A stretch of DNA of 64,000 bases, from the NCBI GenBank assembly GCA_002419385.1, contig DIFZ01000050.1, positions 83,966-147,965 on the forward strand, written 5' to 3'. The notes beneath the pieces are model-generated. The model did not search any database, was not told the origin of the DNA, and saw only the letters and a program-made list of their open reading frames with translations. The position numbers and the translations under genes were made by a program. Shown in pieces: positions 43,352 through 51,541 of the stretch (positions are counted from its first letter, which is position 1; each line of letters begins with the position of its first letter). The stretch comes from Geobacter sp. UBA5735. Lineage in GTDB: Bacteria; Desulfobacterota; Desulfuromonadia; Geobacterales; Geobacteraceae.

Positions 43352-43867
43352 CTACACAATATCCACTATTTCCAAATCCTCTTCCCCGTTTGCCGTGCGC
43401 AGGGATGCTGTCTCGCCGACCCGGAGCCCGATGATGGCACTGGCGATCGGCGACAGGAAGGAAACAAGCCCTGCCGGAGGGGCCGCCTCGTCAACACCCA
43501 CGATGGTCAGGCGCCGCTCCTCGCCAGGTTGCCGGCCGGCAATGGTCCGCACGATAACCGTCGTACCGAACCGGACCTTATCTCGCGTCTGGCTGGCAGG
43601 GTCCACCACTTTCGCGCTCTCTATGCGGCTGATGATCTCCCTGATTCGTTGCGCAAGAGACGCAGCCTGGAGGGTGCGATCTGTTTCATCACTCCCGCCG
43701 CTGTTCACAAGCCGGGCACGCTCGGCTTCCAAGCCTGCCAGTTCCTCCCGCAGCATCGCCATGCCGCGAGGGGTGACGTAGTTGGTGGCGCCGGGCGGCA
43801 AAGGTGCCCGGCGCGGGACGACAGTCTGGTCGGTCCCGGCGTCATTCTTTATGAAAGCCCTGCTCAT
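43352..43867 (-). CDS. GreA/GreB-family transcription elongation factor
   Basis: 171 residues. YVTPRGMAMLREELAGLEAERARL starts a Gre coiled-coil (about 31-90) containing SLAQRIREIISRIESAKVV; the C-terminal FKBP-like part has RFGTTVIVRTIAGRQPGEERRLTIVGVDE and SPIASAIIGLRVGE. Gre factors rescue backtracked RNA polymerase by stimulating transcript cleavage. An extra 30-residue N-terminal extension (SRAFIKNDAGTDQTVVPRRA) resembles GreB and Rnk-like relatives. Start ATG 43867. Confidence 0.85.
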   Translation of the reverse strand: MSRAFIKNDAGTDQTVVPRRAPLPPGATNYVTPRGMAMLREELAGLEAERARLVNSGGSDETDRTLQAASLAQRIREIISRIESAKVVDPASQTRDKVRFGTTVIVRTIAGRQPGEERRLTIVGVDEAAPPAGLVSFLSPIASAIIGLRVGETASLRTANGEEDLEIVDIV

Positions 43868-43953
43868 TGAGTGCACCTGCAGGCTCTATCAACCAAACCG
43901 CACATCATCGCAGTTGCAGCTGCCAAACGAGATTGCTGCAGACTGCTGATGCC

Positions 43954-44178
43954 CTACCAGAGATCAGGGCCGTCCTTGACCATCCCGGCAATTGTGCGCT
44001 TTACACGCAGCAGCAACCGTTCCCACGCGTCGCGGTCCTCTGCGGCAGCGGCTTCGGTGCGGCGGTCTATTTCCTTGTACAGATGGGTCGCAAAGGGTTC
44101 CAGCAAAGCGATCGATTCTCTGTCCCCCGCCTCGACTGCCGCATCCAGGGCATCCAGATATTTTTGCGTGGTATTCAT
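43954..44178 (-). CDS. Small helical protein of unknown function
   Basis: 74 residues. GGGGAG lies five to eight bases before the ATG, which supports it as a real gene. Highly charged and helical (LDALDAAVEAGDRESIALLEPFATHLYKEID). No known motif. It lies upstream of the Gre-like gene on the same strand with an 86-base gap. Confidence 0.6.
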   Translation of the reverse strand: MNTTQKYLDALDAAVEAGDRESIALLEPFATHLYKEIDRRTEAAAAEDRDAWERLLLRVKRTIAGMVKDGPDLW

Positions 44179-44319
44179 GATGACTCCCCTTCTTCTTGCC
44201 CGAAATAGTCATTCACCTGCAAAGATTCTACCGCAAAGATTGCGGACTCACCATGAACCATGATGCAAAGCCCTTCCCCACACTTTCCATACCGGTTTCA
44301 GTGACAGAGATGAAAAACC

Positions 44320-45810
44320 TCAGACCATGCCGGCAATTCCGGCACGGATTTCCCGGGCGTCACTGGCGCCGGCCAGCAATTCCGCACAGGATGCATTTGT
44401 CTCCATCAGCTTCTTCACGGCAGCTGCAAGGGATATATCACCCAGAAGAACAGCACCCACCAGATGTGAATCGCGGAAGACGAACTGCTGGAAAGTGTCT
44501 CCATCATCCTCGAAGACCAGATAACTGGCGTCATCCGGATGGACCAGGCCGATGCTGAAGAGATCGACGCCCAGAACCTTTATGCTGTTGGAGCGGGGAA
44601 TACCCCCAAAGACGGCATCACCACCCGCAGCATTCATGCCTGCGATCGTTCCCTGGTACTGTGCCGGAGCCCAGGTTCCATAGAGGGTGCCCTGATGCTC
44701 GGAGAGGTCTCCGGCGGCGAAAATGCCCGGATCAGAAGTGCGCAGATGCTGGTCCACAACAACCCCGTTGTTGACGTCAAGGCCGGCCATGCGGGCGAGA
44801 TAGCTGTTGCTGCGTACCCCTGCGGCAATGATCACCAGATCGGCAGGGATGGTTTCCCCTGATTCCAGGACGACGCCCTGCACCGCCTGCATGCCCGCCA
44901 GTTCTCTTATGCGGGCACCACAGACCAGATTGATGCCGAGGCCCCTGGCAACAGCTGCGAGACGTTCTCCAACCGCACGGTTGAGCTGGCGGGGCAAGAG
45001 CCAGTCGACACCTTCCACGAGCGTCACCCGGACATCCCGGCGGGCCAGGGCCGCGGCAGCCTCCAGACCGAGCACCCCACCACCGATAATCACGCAGCCG
45101 GCGCCGGGTCTGCTCTGTTGAAGTATCATTTCAGCATCGCGGCAGGTGCGGAGGGTTGCCACGTTTTCCAGTTCTGCACCGGGAAGGGGCGGGATGCTGG
45201 GATGGGCGCCCATGGCAAGGACCAGCCTGTCGTAGCTCTGGGCGGGGTGGCTCTTGAATGCAACCAACCTGGCACTCCGGTCGATTGTCGTTACTTCCGC
45301 TCCGTTCAGCATGGTGATTCGTTGTTCGGCATACCATGATTCCGGGTGGACCGGCAGGTCGCTTGCCGTTATTTCCCCTGCCAGGTAGCGCGTCAGGTTG
45401 AGGCGGTAATAGGGCAGGTCATCCTCCTGGCAAACCAGCGTGATTGAGGCATCCGGAGCGATTCTGCGGGCAGCTTCCGCAGCCGAGAGGCCTGCTATTC
45501 CGCCACCGATGACCACTATGTCTCCGGTCATGGTTGCTTTGCCGCTGTCTTTTTCCTGCTCGGCAACCGGTTCGAACTGCTCCTTGCCTGCGCCACAGAC
45601 CGTGCAGCATGCGGGAGGGACTTCACCATCGTGGATGAAGTCGCAGTTAATGCAGCGCCATCTGCCGGGCACACTTCCGGCAGGGTTTGACAGGGGCGCA
45701 GATGGCTCAAAGAGGTCTGCTTTCGCGCCACAAACCGGGCAGCAATCAGGCAGCGACTCCCCCAGGTGAATATAACCGCATACCCTGCAGCACCAACGTT
45801 CGTTCGCCAT
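44320..45810 (-). CDS. Double-rubredoxin FAD-dependent NAD(P)H oxidoreductase
   Basis: 496 residues. Two rubredoxin-like Cys4 domains are at residues 6-35 (WCCRVCGYIHLGESLPDCCPVCG) and about 50-80 (WRCINCDFIHDGEVPPACCTVCG). A nitrite reductase/NADH:rubredoxin reductase-type FAD domain follows (IVVIGGGIAGLSAAEAARR near 98; second fold CVIIGGGVLGLEAAAALARR; GIFAAGDLSE). It likely passes electrons from NAD(P)H via its own rubredoxin domains to rubrerythrin, encoded 77 bases upstream, for peroxide removal. The start at 45810 has GGAGGAG. Two fused rubredoxin domains are unusual. Confidence 0.88.
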   Translation of the reverse strand: MANERWCCRVCGYIHLGESLPDCCPVCGAKADLFEPSAPLSNPAGSVPGRWRCINCDFIHDGEVPPACCTVCGAGKEQFEPVAEQEKDSGKATMTGDIVVIGGGIAGLSAAEAARRIAPDASITLVCQEDDLPYYRLNLTRYLAGEITASDLPVHPESWYAEQRITMLNGAEVTTIDRSARLVAFKSHPAQSYDRLVLAMGAHPSIPPLPGAELENVATLRTCRDAEMILQQSRPGAGCVIIGGGVLGLEAAAALARRDVRVTLVEGVDWLLPRQLNRAVGERLAAVARGLGINLVCGARIRELAGMQAVQGVVLESGETIPADLVIIAAGVRSNSYLARMAGLDVNNGVVVDQHLRTSDPGIFAAGDLSEHQGTLYGTWAPAQYQGTIAGMNAAGGDAVFGGIPRSNSIKVLGVDLFSIGLVHPDDASYLVFEDDGDTFQQFVFRDSHLVGAVLLGDISLAAAVKKLMETNASCAELLAGASDAREIRAGIAGMV

Positions 45811-45887
45811 GATCTCCTCCGAAAGAATGGCCGCTGCCTGATTGGCAGCGGCCTGGTTCATTCCGCGACACTGTCGGTGAAACCGGA

Positions 45888-46388
45888 TCAGTCGATGAGC
45901 GTGAAACGCTCCTTGGGAACTCCGCACACCTGGCATTTGTCGGGAGCAGCGTCGTAAACCGTGTTGCCGCAGATTTCGCACACATAAACAGAGCGCGCAG
46001 CAAGGTCACCGCCACCCTTCACAGCAGCAGCGGCATTCCGGTACAGCTCGTAGTGGATCTCCTCGACGGCAAGGGCGTTGCGGAAGGAAACTTCTGCCAT
46101 CATATCCCCCTCTTTCTTAGCCTCTTCGAGGTACGGAGGATACATGTTCTGGAATTCGAAGCCTTCTCCTTCTATCGCTGCCGAGAGGTTTTCGGCAGTG
46201 CTCTTGATGCCGCCCATGGCGCGCAAATGAGCATGGGCATGGACGGTTTCAGCATGGGCAGCTGCACGGAACAGCTTGGCGACCTGGGGGTAGCCATCCA
46301 CCTCAGCCTGTTTGGCAAAGGCAAGATACTTGCGGTTGGCCTGGCTTTCACCGGCAAAGGATTCTGCGAGATTCTCTTTTGTTGACAT
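45888..46388 (-). CDS. rbr: Rubrerythrin
   Basis: 166 residues. NLAESFAGESQANRKYLAFAK and EVSFRNALAVEEIHYELY give the di-iron ferritin-like four-helix part; the C-terminal rubredoxin domain has CEICGNTVYDAAPDKCQVCG. NAD(P)H-linked peroxidase of anaerobes. Strong ribosome site (GGAGGG). First gene of an rbr-oxidoreductase pair. A promoter-like TTGACA is seen upstream. Confidence 0.95.
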   Translation of the reverse strand: MSTKENLAESFAGESQANRKYLAFAKQAEVDGYPQVAKLFRAAAHAETVHAHAHLRAMGGIKSTAENLSAAIEGEGFEFQNMYPPYLEEAKKEGDMMAEVSFRNALAVEEIHYELYRNAAAAVKGGGDLAARSVYVCEICGNTVYDAAPDKCQVCGVPKERFTLID

Positions 46389-46482
46389 GGTGTTCCCTCC
46401 TGAGGGTTTTTTTGCGGGCTGGTATCAACCCAATAATAGCGTAGTGTTGCGTAACGGCACATTGCTGCTCTTCAGGTTTGGT

Positions 46483-46511
46483 AATTTATACCACACGATA
46501 TACTATGTCAA
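46483..46511 (-). promoter_or_regulatory. Candidate sigma-70 promoter of rubrerythrin
   Basis: Minus strand TTGACA (46511-46506), then 17 bases to TAAATT or 15 to TATAAA. The -35 box is perfect; the -10 assignment is ambiguous. Confidence 0.4.
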
Positions 46512-46577
46512 CCAATAATTACATCAAACAAACCGGAAGCCATCTTCTCCCGGATCAGGTCGATGGCGTCCCGGGCA

Positions 46578-47198
46578 TTAGCCCGGTGTTCGGCGCCGCC
46601 GTTCGATGGCTTCGACCACGTAGGGGAACACGGTCTCGACAACCGTACGGTATCCCTCGGCCGTGGGATGAATGCCGTCCGCGCGGTTCAGGCCCGGATC
46701 GCCCGCCACACCCGCGAGGAACAGGGGAATGAGGATCACTCCCTCTGCCCTGGCAATCTCATCGTACGCAGCGGCAACTATTTCATCATACTCCCCTTTG
46801 CGTTTCTTCAGGTTCTGCATCCCGGCCAGAACCACGGTTACGCCATGCTCGTTCAGAGCGCGAACGATTTCGTGGATGTTCCGTTTCATATCCAACGGAG
46901 AAAGACCGCGAAGGCCATCATTGGTGCCGGTCTGAAGGATGACGATATCCGGCCGTTTCGCGATAATAGCGTCGAGACGCCCGAGAACCTCCCCGCTTTT
47001 TTCGCCGTTTACCCCTGCGTTAATCACGCGGTAATCATGACCGGCATCCCGAAGCTTCCGCTCAAGGAGCGCCGGATAGGCCTCTCCCTCAGCAACTCCG
47101 AAGCCGGCGGTCAGGCTGTCGCCAACGGCCACTATCGATCCGCATCCGGTTGATGCCTGTTGTGGGCTGGATTTGCCATCGCTGCATTCAGTCGCCAT
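46578..47198 (-). CDS. SGNH/GDSL-type arylesterase (TesA-like)
   Basis: 206 residues. SGNH hydrolase blocks: VAVGDSLTAGFG (catalytic Ser), INAGVNGEKSGEV, LQTGTNDGLRG and NRADGIHPTAEGYR (catalytic Asp and His). It hydrolyses esters or thioesters. No signal peptide. The start at 47198 is chosen because GGAG precedes it. It lies 46 bases downstream of the DTW-domain gene. Confidence 0.88.
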   Translation of the reverse strand: MATECSDGKSSPQQASTGCGSIVAVGDSLTAGFGVAEGEAYPALLERKLRDAGHDYRVINAGVNGEKSGEVLGRLDAIIAKRPDIVILQTGTNDGLRGLSPLDMKRNIHEIVRALNEHGVTVVLAGMQNLKKRKGEYDEIVAAAYDEIARAEGVILIPLFLAGVAGDPGLNRADGIHPTAEGYRTVVETVFPYVVEAIERRRRTPG

Positions 47199-47244
47199 AG
47201 TTACTCCGTTTTCCTTGCTTTTGCGGGAGAATGAGCTCAACTCT

Positions 47245-47835
47245 TCATCCCCGGGTCTGAAAAGTCCTTGTCACCATGAGACGGAAAAACTCCTCCATGG
47301 TTTCCTGCACTTCGGCCGAGTCGATAATGCCGAGAGCGCGGGCAATTGCCTCGAAGGTCGCCAGACCTTCAGGATGGCTTTCTCTCCTGACCCCCCAGTC
47401 CGTTTTCGCCCCTTCGGGGAGACGCACCATCGTGGCATGCTCCAGTCCGGGGAGACGCCTGCCCATGCGTGCTGCCTGGCGCCAGTTGCCATCCGGGACT
47501 ACGAGGTTGACAGGCCGAGGATCTCCTGAGAGGAAATCCCGACTCAGGACCGCTGCTTCCTCACCCGGATAGAGCAGCAAAGTCCGGCGCTGGTCGCTGT
47601 CGAGATCGCTGAAGTCGAGCGGCTGCTCCAGGTATCCCTGGATACGCAGCTCGCTGTTGATGAGCACAGCCAGTGCCAGCGGACCGGTTGCGGTGGGCTT
47701 GCTCCATTCGCGGCGGTGCATCACCAGGATGAGCCGGGTGCCGAGATCGATGCGGGGTGTGGTACTGCAGATGCAGAGGTGCGCGTGCAGCCGGCAGCGA
47801 GGACAACGTTCGCTTCGTTTTGATCGGGTACCCAT
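47245..47835 (-). CDS. DTW-domain tRNA-uridine aminocarboxypropyltransferase
   Basis: 196 residues. An N-terminal zinc-type CPRCRLHAHLCICS, LILVMHRREWSKPTATGPLA and VVPDGNWRQAARMGRRLPGL (the family's DTW position reads DGNW) identify the TapT/DTWD family, which makes acp3U in tRNA from SAM. GAGTGGGG precedes the ATG at 47835; a longer in-frame start at 47868 is less likely. Confidence 0.85.
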   Translation of the reverse strand: MGTRSKRSERCPRCRLHAHLCICSTTPRIDLGTRLILVMHRREWSKPTATGPLALAVLINSELRIQGYLEQPLDFSDLDSDQRRTLLLYPGEEAAVLSRDFLSGDPRPVNLVVPDGNWRQAARMGRRLPGLEHATMVRLPEGAKTDWGVRRESHPEGLATFEAIARALGIIDSAEVQETMEEFFRLMVTRTFQTRG

Positions 47836-48042
47836 GCCCCACTCTACCACACATCCGTCCGGAATCATATTGCCGTGAATATGGCGACATCATACCCGAT
47901 TTCATTCGCACGCGACACTGGCGACCTCTTTCAATGGCTTCAATCACCTTGTATTTTGCAGGAAGTTCCGTCGTTGGAGTCGACAATTACTGATTGACCG
48001 GTATTAGAGCATTGCCATGATCAAGAAAAACTGTTGATTGCG
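47836..48042. other. Intergenic region between the chitosanase-like gene and the DTW gene
   Basis: About 200 bases that include the DTW promoter and the end of the hydrolase operon. No clear hairpin terminator was found. Confidence 0.3.
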
Positions 48043-48732
48043 TCAAAGCTCCGGGTACACATCAATACCGTTCATGTGAACCGGCACTACCTTGAGATCC
48101 CAATTGCCCGTGGCGATTTGCTCCTTGAAAGCCTGCGTTCGATAAATGCTTTTTCGAACCGCCGGCCTGTGGTGGCTGGAGAGCCACTCGTGCCTGACGC
48201 GAACGTACTCGCTCACCCAGGTTTCCTCTTTGCCGCCCAGTGCAGGCGGGTTCTCCGCGAACCTCTGGCGGAGGAACCAGAGAACCTGGCCGCTGTGGAT
48301 AAAGGAGTCATATATCACCAGGGCGGACAAAGCCTTGGTGAAACCGTTATCGTCAGCCCAGCGCATGGCCGGGAGAAAATAGACCTGCTCGAAAAACTGG
48401 TCCTGGATCGTGCGCATGACTGGGTCGCTTCTGCCGGCGTCGCGCAGCAGTTTCTTGAACTGAGCACTCTCGGTCAGAGGTTCGCTCCCGACCTTGTCGG
48501 CATAAGGGACCATAGCAGCACTGCAAGCACCACCGGCGGCAACATACATATGAACCAGCTTGCGAAGGTTGCCGTATTCGGTAGTCTGGGCTCTCCCATA
48601 GGTGATCTGCCTGATGTCGTTCGGACCGTCTGCATAGATGGATATCGCGCCGTAGTCTCCATCAGGGCGCCCGCTTTCTATGGTGTTGATCAACCGTTCG
48701 ATCAGGTTGCGTTGAATGGCTGTCAGGTACAT
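48043..48732 (-). CDS. GH46 chitosanase-like protein
   Basis: 229 residues. The GH46 N-terminal pattern is present: IESGRPDGDYGAISIYADG with a catalytic Glu19 and Asp35 candidate, then IRQITYGRAQTTEYGNL. GH46 enzymes are lysozyme-fold glycosidases that cut chitosan; related domains cut peptidoglycan. No signal peptide is visible, so the enzyme would act in the cytosol, be exported otherwise, or be released by lysis. Last gene of the hydrolase operon, 107 bases after the lipoprotein gene. Substrate in this organism unknown. Confidence 0.75.
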   Translation of the reverse strand: MYLTAIQRNLIERLINTIESGRPDGDYGAISIYADGPNDIRQITYGRAQTTEYGNLRKLVHMYVAAGGACSAAMVPYADKVGSEPLTESAQFKKLLRDAGRSDPVMRTIQDQFFEQVYFLPAMRWADDNGFTKALSALVIYDSFIHSGQVLWFLRQRFAENPPALGGKEETWVSEYVRVRHEWLSSHHRPAVRKSIYRTQAFKEQIATGNWDLKVVPVHMNGIDVYPEL

Positions 48733-48839
48733 AGCCTATCCTCCTTTGTCGAGTCATTGCAGGTTCAGAAACGTTGATTCGCAGCTTCGGTGGCTGAGAC
48801 GACGGTTAATCATTGCAAACAATTTCCGCACATCCTCTG

Positions 48840-49667
48840 CTATGGCAGCGGCAGCCCACACAAGAGCGCCCAATCCTGGACCAGGTCTTTGCCGCCTGAT
48901 GCAGCGGGTTGCGCTTTGAGCAGATCAGCCAGTTCTTTGAGGTGCTCGATTGCTTTCGCACGGGCCGGGTCGTTTTCCGGCACCGTTGCGTGGTTGTCCA
49001 GACGGTCCAGCGCGACCATGAAGTTCCGGTAGGCAGCCAACTGGGCCTGGACCAGGTAGACTTGGACAGGGTGCTGCCTGTCAACACGGGCACGGGCGCT
49101 CTGGATGTTGGCCACGGCGCCGTTCTGCCCGACGAGCAGGTCTTGGACTTCGGACAAAGATGGATTGTCGCTGAGGATCTTGTTGTATGCCTGGTCGGTC
49201 TTGATCAGTCCGGGCAACGCGGCAAGCAGAGCACGATCACGCGGATAGACCTGGTCCCCGGCATTTTTCTGCGCTTCCGCGGCTGTCGCCAACGCTTTGG
49301 AAAACAAGCCCAAACGCCACTGGCTCAATGCCTTCAGCGTCAACGCGGTTCCCCAGAGCCCGTCATCGCGGAGCTTTTTCTCGTCAGCCTTGTCGAGTCT
49401 TTCCAGGCTGAGCAGCACGCTGGCGTAACCGTTGCGCGCTACGCTCCAGGTGGCCGGGGCGTCAGAGGCGCTCCCTTCCTGCGGACGAGCCGATTCCAGC
49501 CGCAGCGTGTTTTCTGCGGCGGCAGCCTGGTTGAACGCGTCCTGGGCCTCCCTCAACCGGTTCACGCTGGCGCAGCCGCCGACAAGGAAGATCAGCATGG
49601 CGGCACAAACCGCGGTGACGACGCGCTGGGATAAGACCTGCCGGAAAGTAGTGTTTCGATGGATCAT
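48840..49667 (-). CDS. Helical lipoprotein of unknown function
   Basis: 275 residues. Lipobox LVGGC with Cys at residue 32 after a hydrophobic signal. The mature part is helical with TPR-like pairs (LWGTALTLKALSQWRLGLFSKALATAAEAQKNAGD) and a long C-terminal helical stretch. AGGAGG precedes the ATG. It sits between the unrecognised 602-residue protein and the GH46 protein; it may be an outer-membrane partner or carrier for the operon's enzymes. No family recognised. Confidence 0.75.
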   Translation of the reverse strand: MIHRNTTFRQVLSQRVVTAVCAAMLIFLVGGCASVNRLREAQDAFNQAAAAENTLRLESARPQEGSASDAPATWSVARNGYASVLLSLERLDKADEKKLRDDGLWGTALTLKALSQWRLGLFSKALATAAEAQKNAGDQVYPRDRALLAALPGLIKTDQAYNKILSDNPSLSEVQDLLVGQNGAVANIQSARARVDRQHPVQVYLVQAQLAAYRNFMVALDRLDNHATVPENDPARAKAIEHLKELADLLKAQPAASGGKDLVQDWALLCGLPLP

Positions 49668-49691
49668 CGGAGCCTCCTGTTCAAAGCTCGG

Positions 49692-51500
49692 TCAGGCGGA
49701 CAATGCCAGATGCAGATCCCTTTCAAATGCGGTCAGATTCAAGGGCTCTCCGGCAGCCAGCATTTCAATCTGCTGTTTGATGAAGTCTGTAAAGCATGCC
49801 ACCTTCTCAGCATTCAAACGGACTTTCGCGAGCTGGGCAAGGCCAATGCCGACTAGTGCGGTTACAGCCTCGTTCCGCACGACCTGCCACGCTGCCCGGG
49901 CTTCGAGGTTGCCGTCGAAAACCGTGCGGAAAACCGCGTCGAGTGCAGCGGCAATGAGCGGCTGTCCCGCCAGGGAACATCCGTCGGGCAGTCGGTCGAG
50001 AAATTCCTTGCGCTGACCGATCCTGTGCACGACGGAGCACAGGACCTCGACGGCGGTGGCCGGGGCAAGCCGATTGTCCGCATGAGTGCGCACCACAGCC
50101 AGTGCGGCTTCGAGAGCTGTCTTCAGGTTGTCGTTCAGTTGTCCCGCTTCCTTCAAAAGCCAGGTGGGGTTTGCAGCCACTTCGGCGAAAACGGCGTCTG
50201 TTACGGCCAGTACATCGGCCCGGCCGAAGCGCAGCTTCCACTTCTGGTTGTCCCCGGGCTTGCGGGAAAGGATGGCAAGTGTGGTGCCGGCGGCCGTGAG
50301 CAGGAGATGCTCGTGCGGCTTGTTCGCCAGGTCCGGCCAGAGCAACGCGAGGTTGTCCCCGGTCCTGTCGAGGATCAGCCTTGTCAGCTCCGGCAACAGA
50401 TCAGGTGTGAAGAGAGTATCAAACGTGCTGAGCTCGGCGGCAATCGAGGAGAGCAGTTTCCGCAGGCCGGCGTTGTTCGACTGGACCAGGATCTCCGGGT
50501 GCTCGCCCACAACCGCAAGAGCGCTCTTGACAACGGTCTCGACCCCTTCGCGGCTGAACAGGCGATCCACATGAAGGTCGGCATTGTCCAGTACCAGTCC
50601 GAGGACCGATTCACCGACGCAGCTGACGAGCGTCGCCTGCCCTTCCATCTCCAAGCCCAGGAAGCGCTTGGGATTCGCCAGCACAAGTCCGCCGGCGCTG
50701 GACAACACGCTGCGAAAGACCAGTTCCGCCCAGTCACCGATGTGCTCTTTTTTGACCAGGTCGGCATCGCCAGCCTGGTCGATGCGGCGGGCGACGTCCG
50801 AACTCAACGCCGAGGTGACGACTTTGACCAGCTCCTGCACCTTGGCATCAGCAGACAGCAGCTCGCCATGCCCGGAGATTGTTTCCAGCGCTGCCACGAA
50901 CAGGCGGCCGGGGATTTCCCCCAGGTGCTCTTCGCTGAACCGTATCTCGCTCATCCCCTGGAAGAAACCTGCAAGCGCCTTGCCCTGACTTGAGTCCTTA
51001 CTGAGCGCACCAGGAACGTTTGCGAAATAGTTGACGCCGATCTCTATGAACGTGCCTGCAAGCCGTTGAAGAGTCGAGGGATTGGGTTCCGCACCGCGCT
51101 GCCACTGGCGGACGGTGATCAGGGCAGCGTACTCGAGGGCTTGGAGAGTGCTTCCGTCAGCAGCCCTGCCGATCTTCCCGGCACGGACAAGGTCGAGGTT
51201 GAAGAATTCGACGTGATAACTCAGCAATTGCCCCTCTTCCCCAGGTGTGAGGACCTGCCCCGGTGTATTTCTTTTCTGCAGCAGCCCGGACAACTGCGAA
51301 TCCGGCGCGACGTGCGCCGCGCCAGGTCCGGCGAAATAGTTTGCGGCCGAGACTGCATCCGGCTGGGAGAAGAAATTCGGTAGCGGCAGGATGAGCGGGC
51401 GCCCTTTTGCGGCATCGACGCACGCCTGGCGGATCTGTTGTCCGAGCTTGAGGGAACTGCTGATGGCAACTATCACGAGCGCGGCTGAATCGCTGATCAT
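49692..51500 (-). CDS. Large helical protein of unknown family
   Basis: 602 residues. I do not recognise it. It starts MISDSAALVIVAISSSLKLGQQIRQAC, followed by a long helical body with HEAT/ARM-like repeats of about 40-45 residues (several DNxxL..L and LxxLLSSIAAEL-type helices); no enzyme motif, signal peptide or clear membrane span is visible, though the first 25 residues are moderately hydrophobic. GAGG precedes the ATG. It lies 24 bases upstream of the lipoprotein and 41 downstream of the metallo-beta-lactamase gene. A scaffold role in the operon is inference. Confidence 0.6.
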   Translation of the reverse strand: MISDSAALVIVAISSSLKLGQQIRQACVDAAKGRPLILPLPNFFSQPDAVSAANYFAGPGAAHVAPDSQLSGLLQKRNTPGQVLTPGEEGQLLSYHVEFFNLDLVRAGKIGRAADGSTLQALEYAALITVRQWQRGAEPNPSTLQRLAGTFIEIGVNYFANVPGALSKDSSQGKALAGFFQGMSEIRFSEEHLGEIPGRLFVAALETISGHGELLSADAKVQELVKVVTSALSSDVARRIDQAGDADLVKKEHIGDWAELVFRSVLSSAGGLVLANPKRFLGLEMEGQATLVSCVGESVLGLVLDNADLHVDRLFSREGVETVVKSALAVVGEHPEILVQSNNAGLRKLLSSIAAELSTFDTLFTPDLLPELTRLILDRTGDNLALLWPDLANKPHEHLLLTAAGTTLAILSRKPGDNQKWKLRFGRADVLAVTDAVFAEVAANPTWLLKEAGQLNDNLKTALEAALAVVRTHADNRLAPATAVEVLCSVVHRIGQRKEFLDRLPDGCSLAGQPLIAAALDAVFRTVFDGNLEARAAWQVVRNEAVTALVGIGLAQLAKVRLNAEKVACFTDFIKQQIEMLAAGEPLNLTAFERDLHLALSA

Positions 51501-51541
51501 GGGAGCCTCAGATCTGTTTGAGGAGCAGAGAGCTTAACATT

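Noticed and set aside
48043..48732. Phage endolysin or prophage remnant
   Set aside because: No phage structural, integrase or holin gene lies nearby; GH46 chitosanase similarity is stronger.
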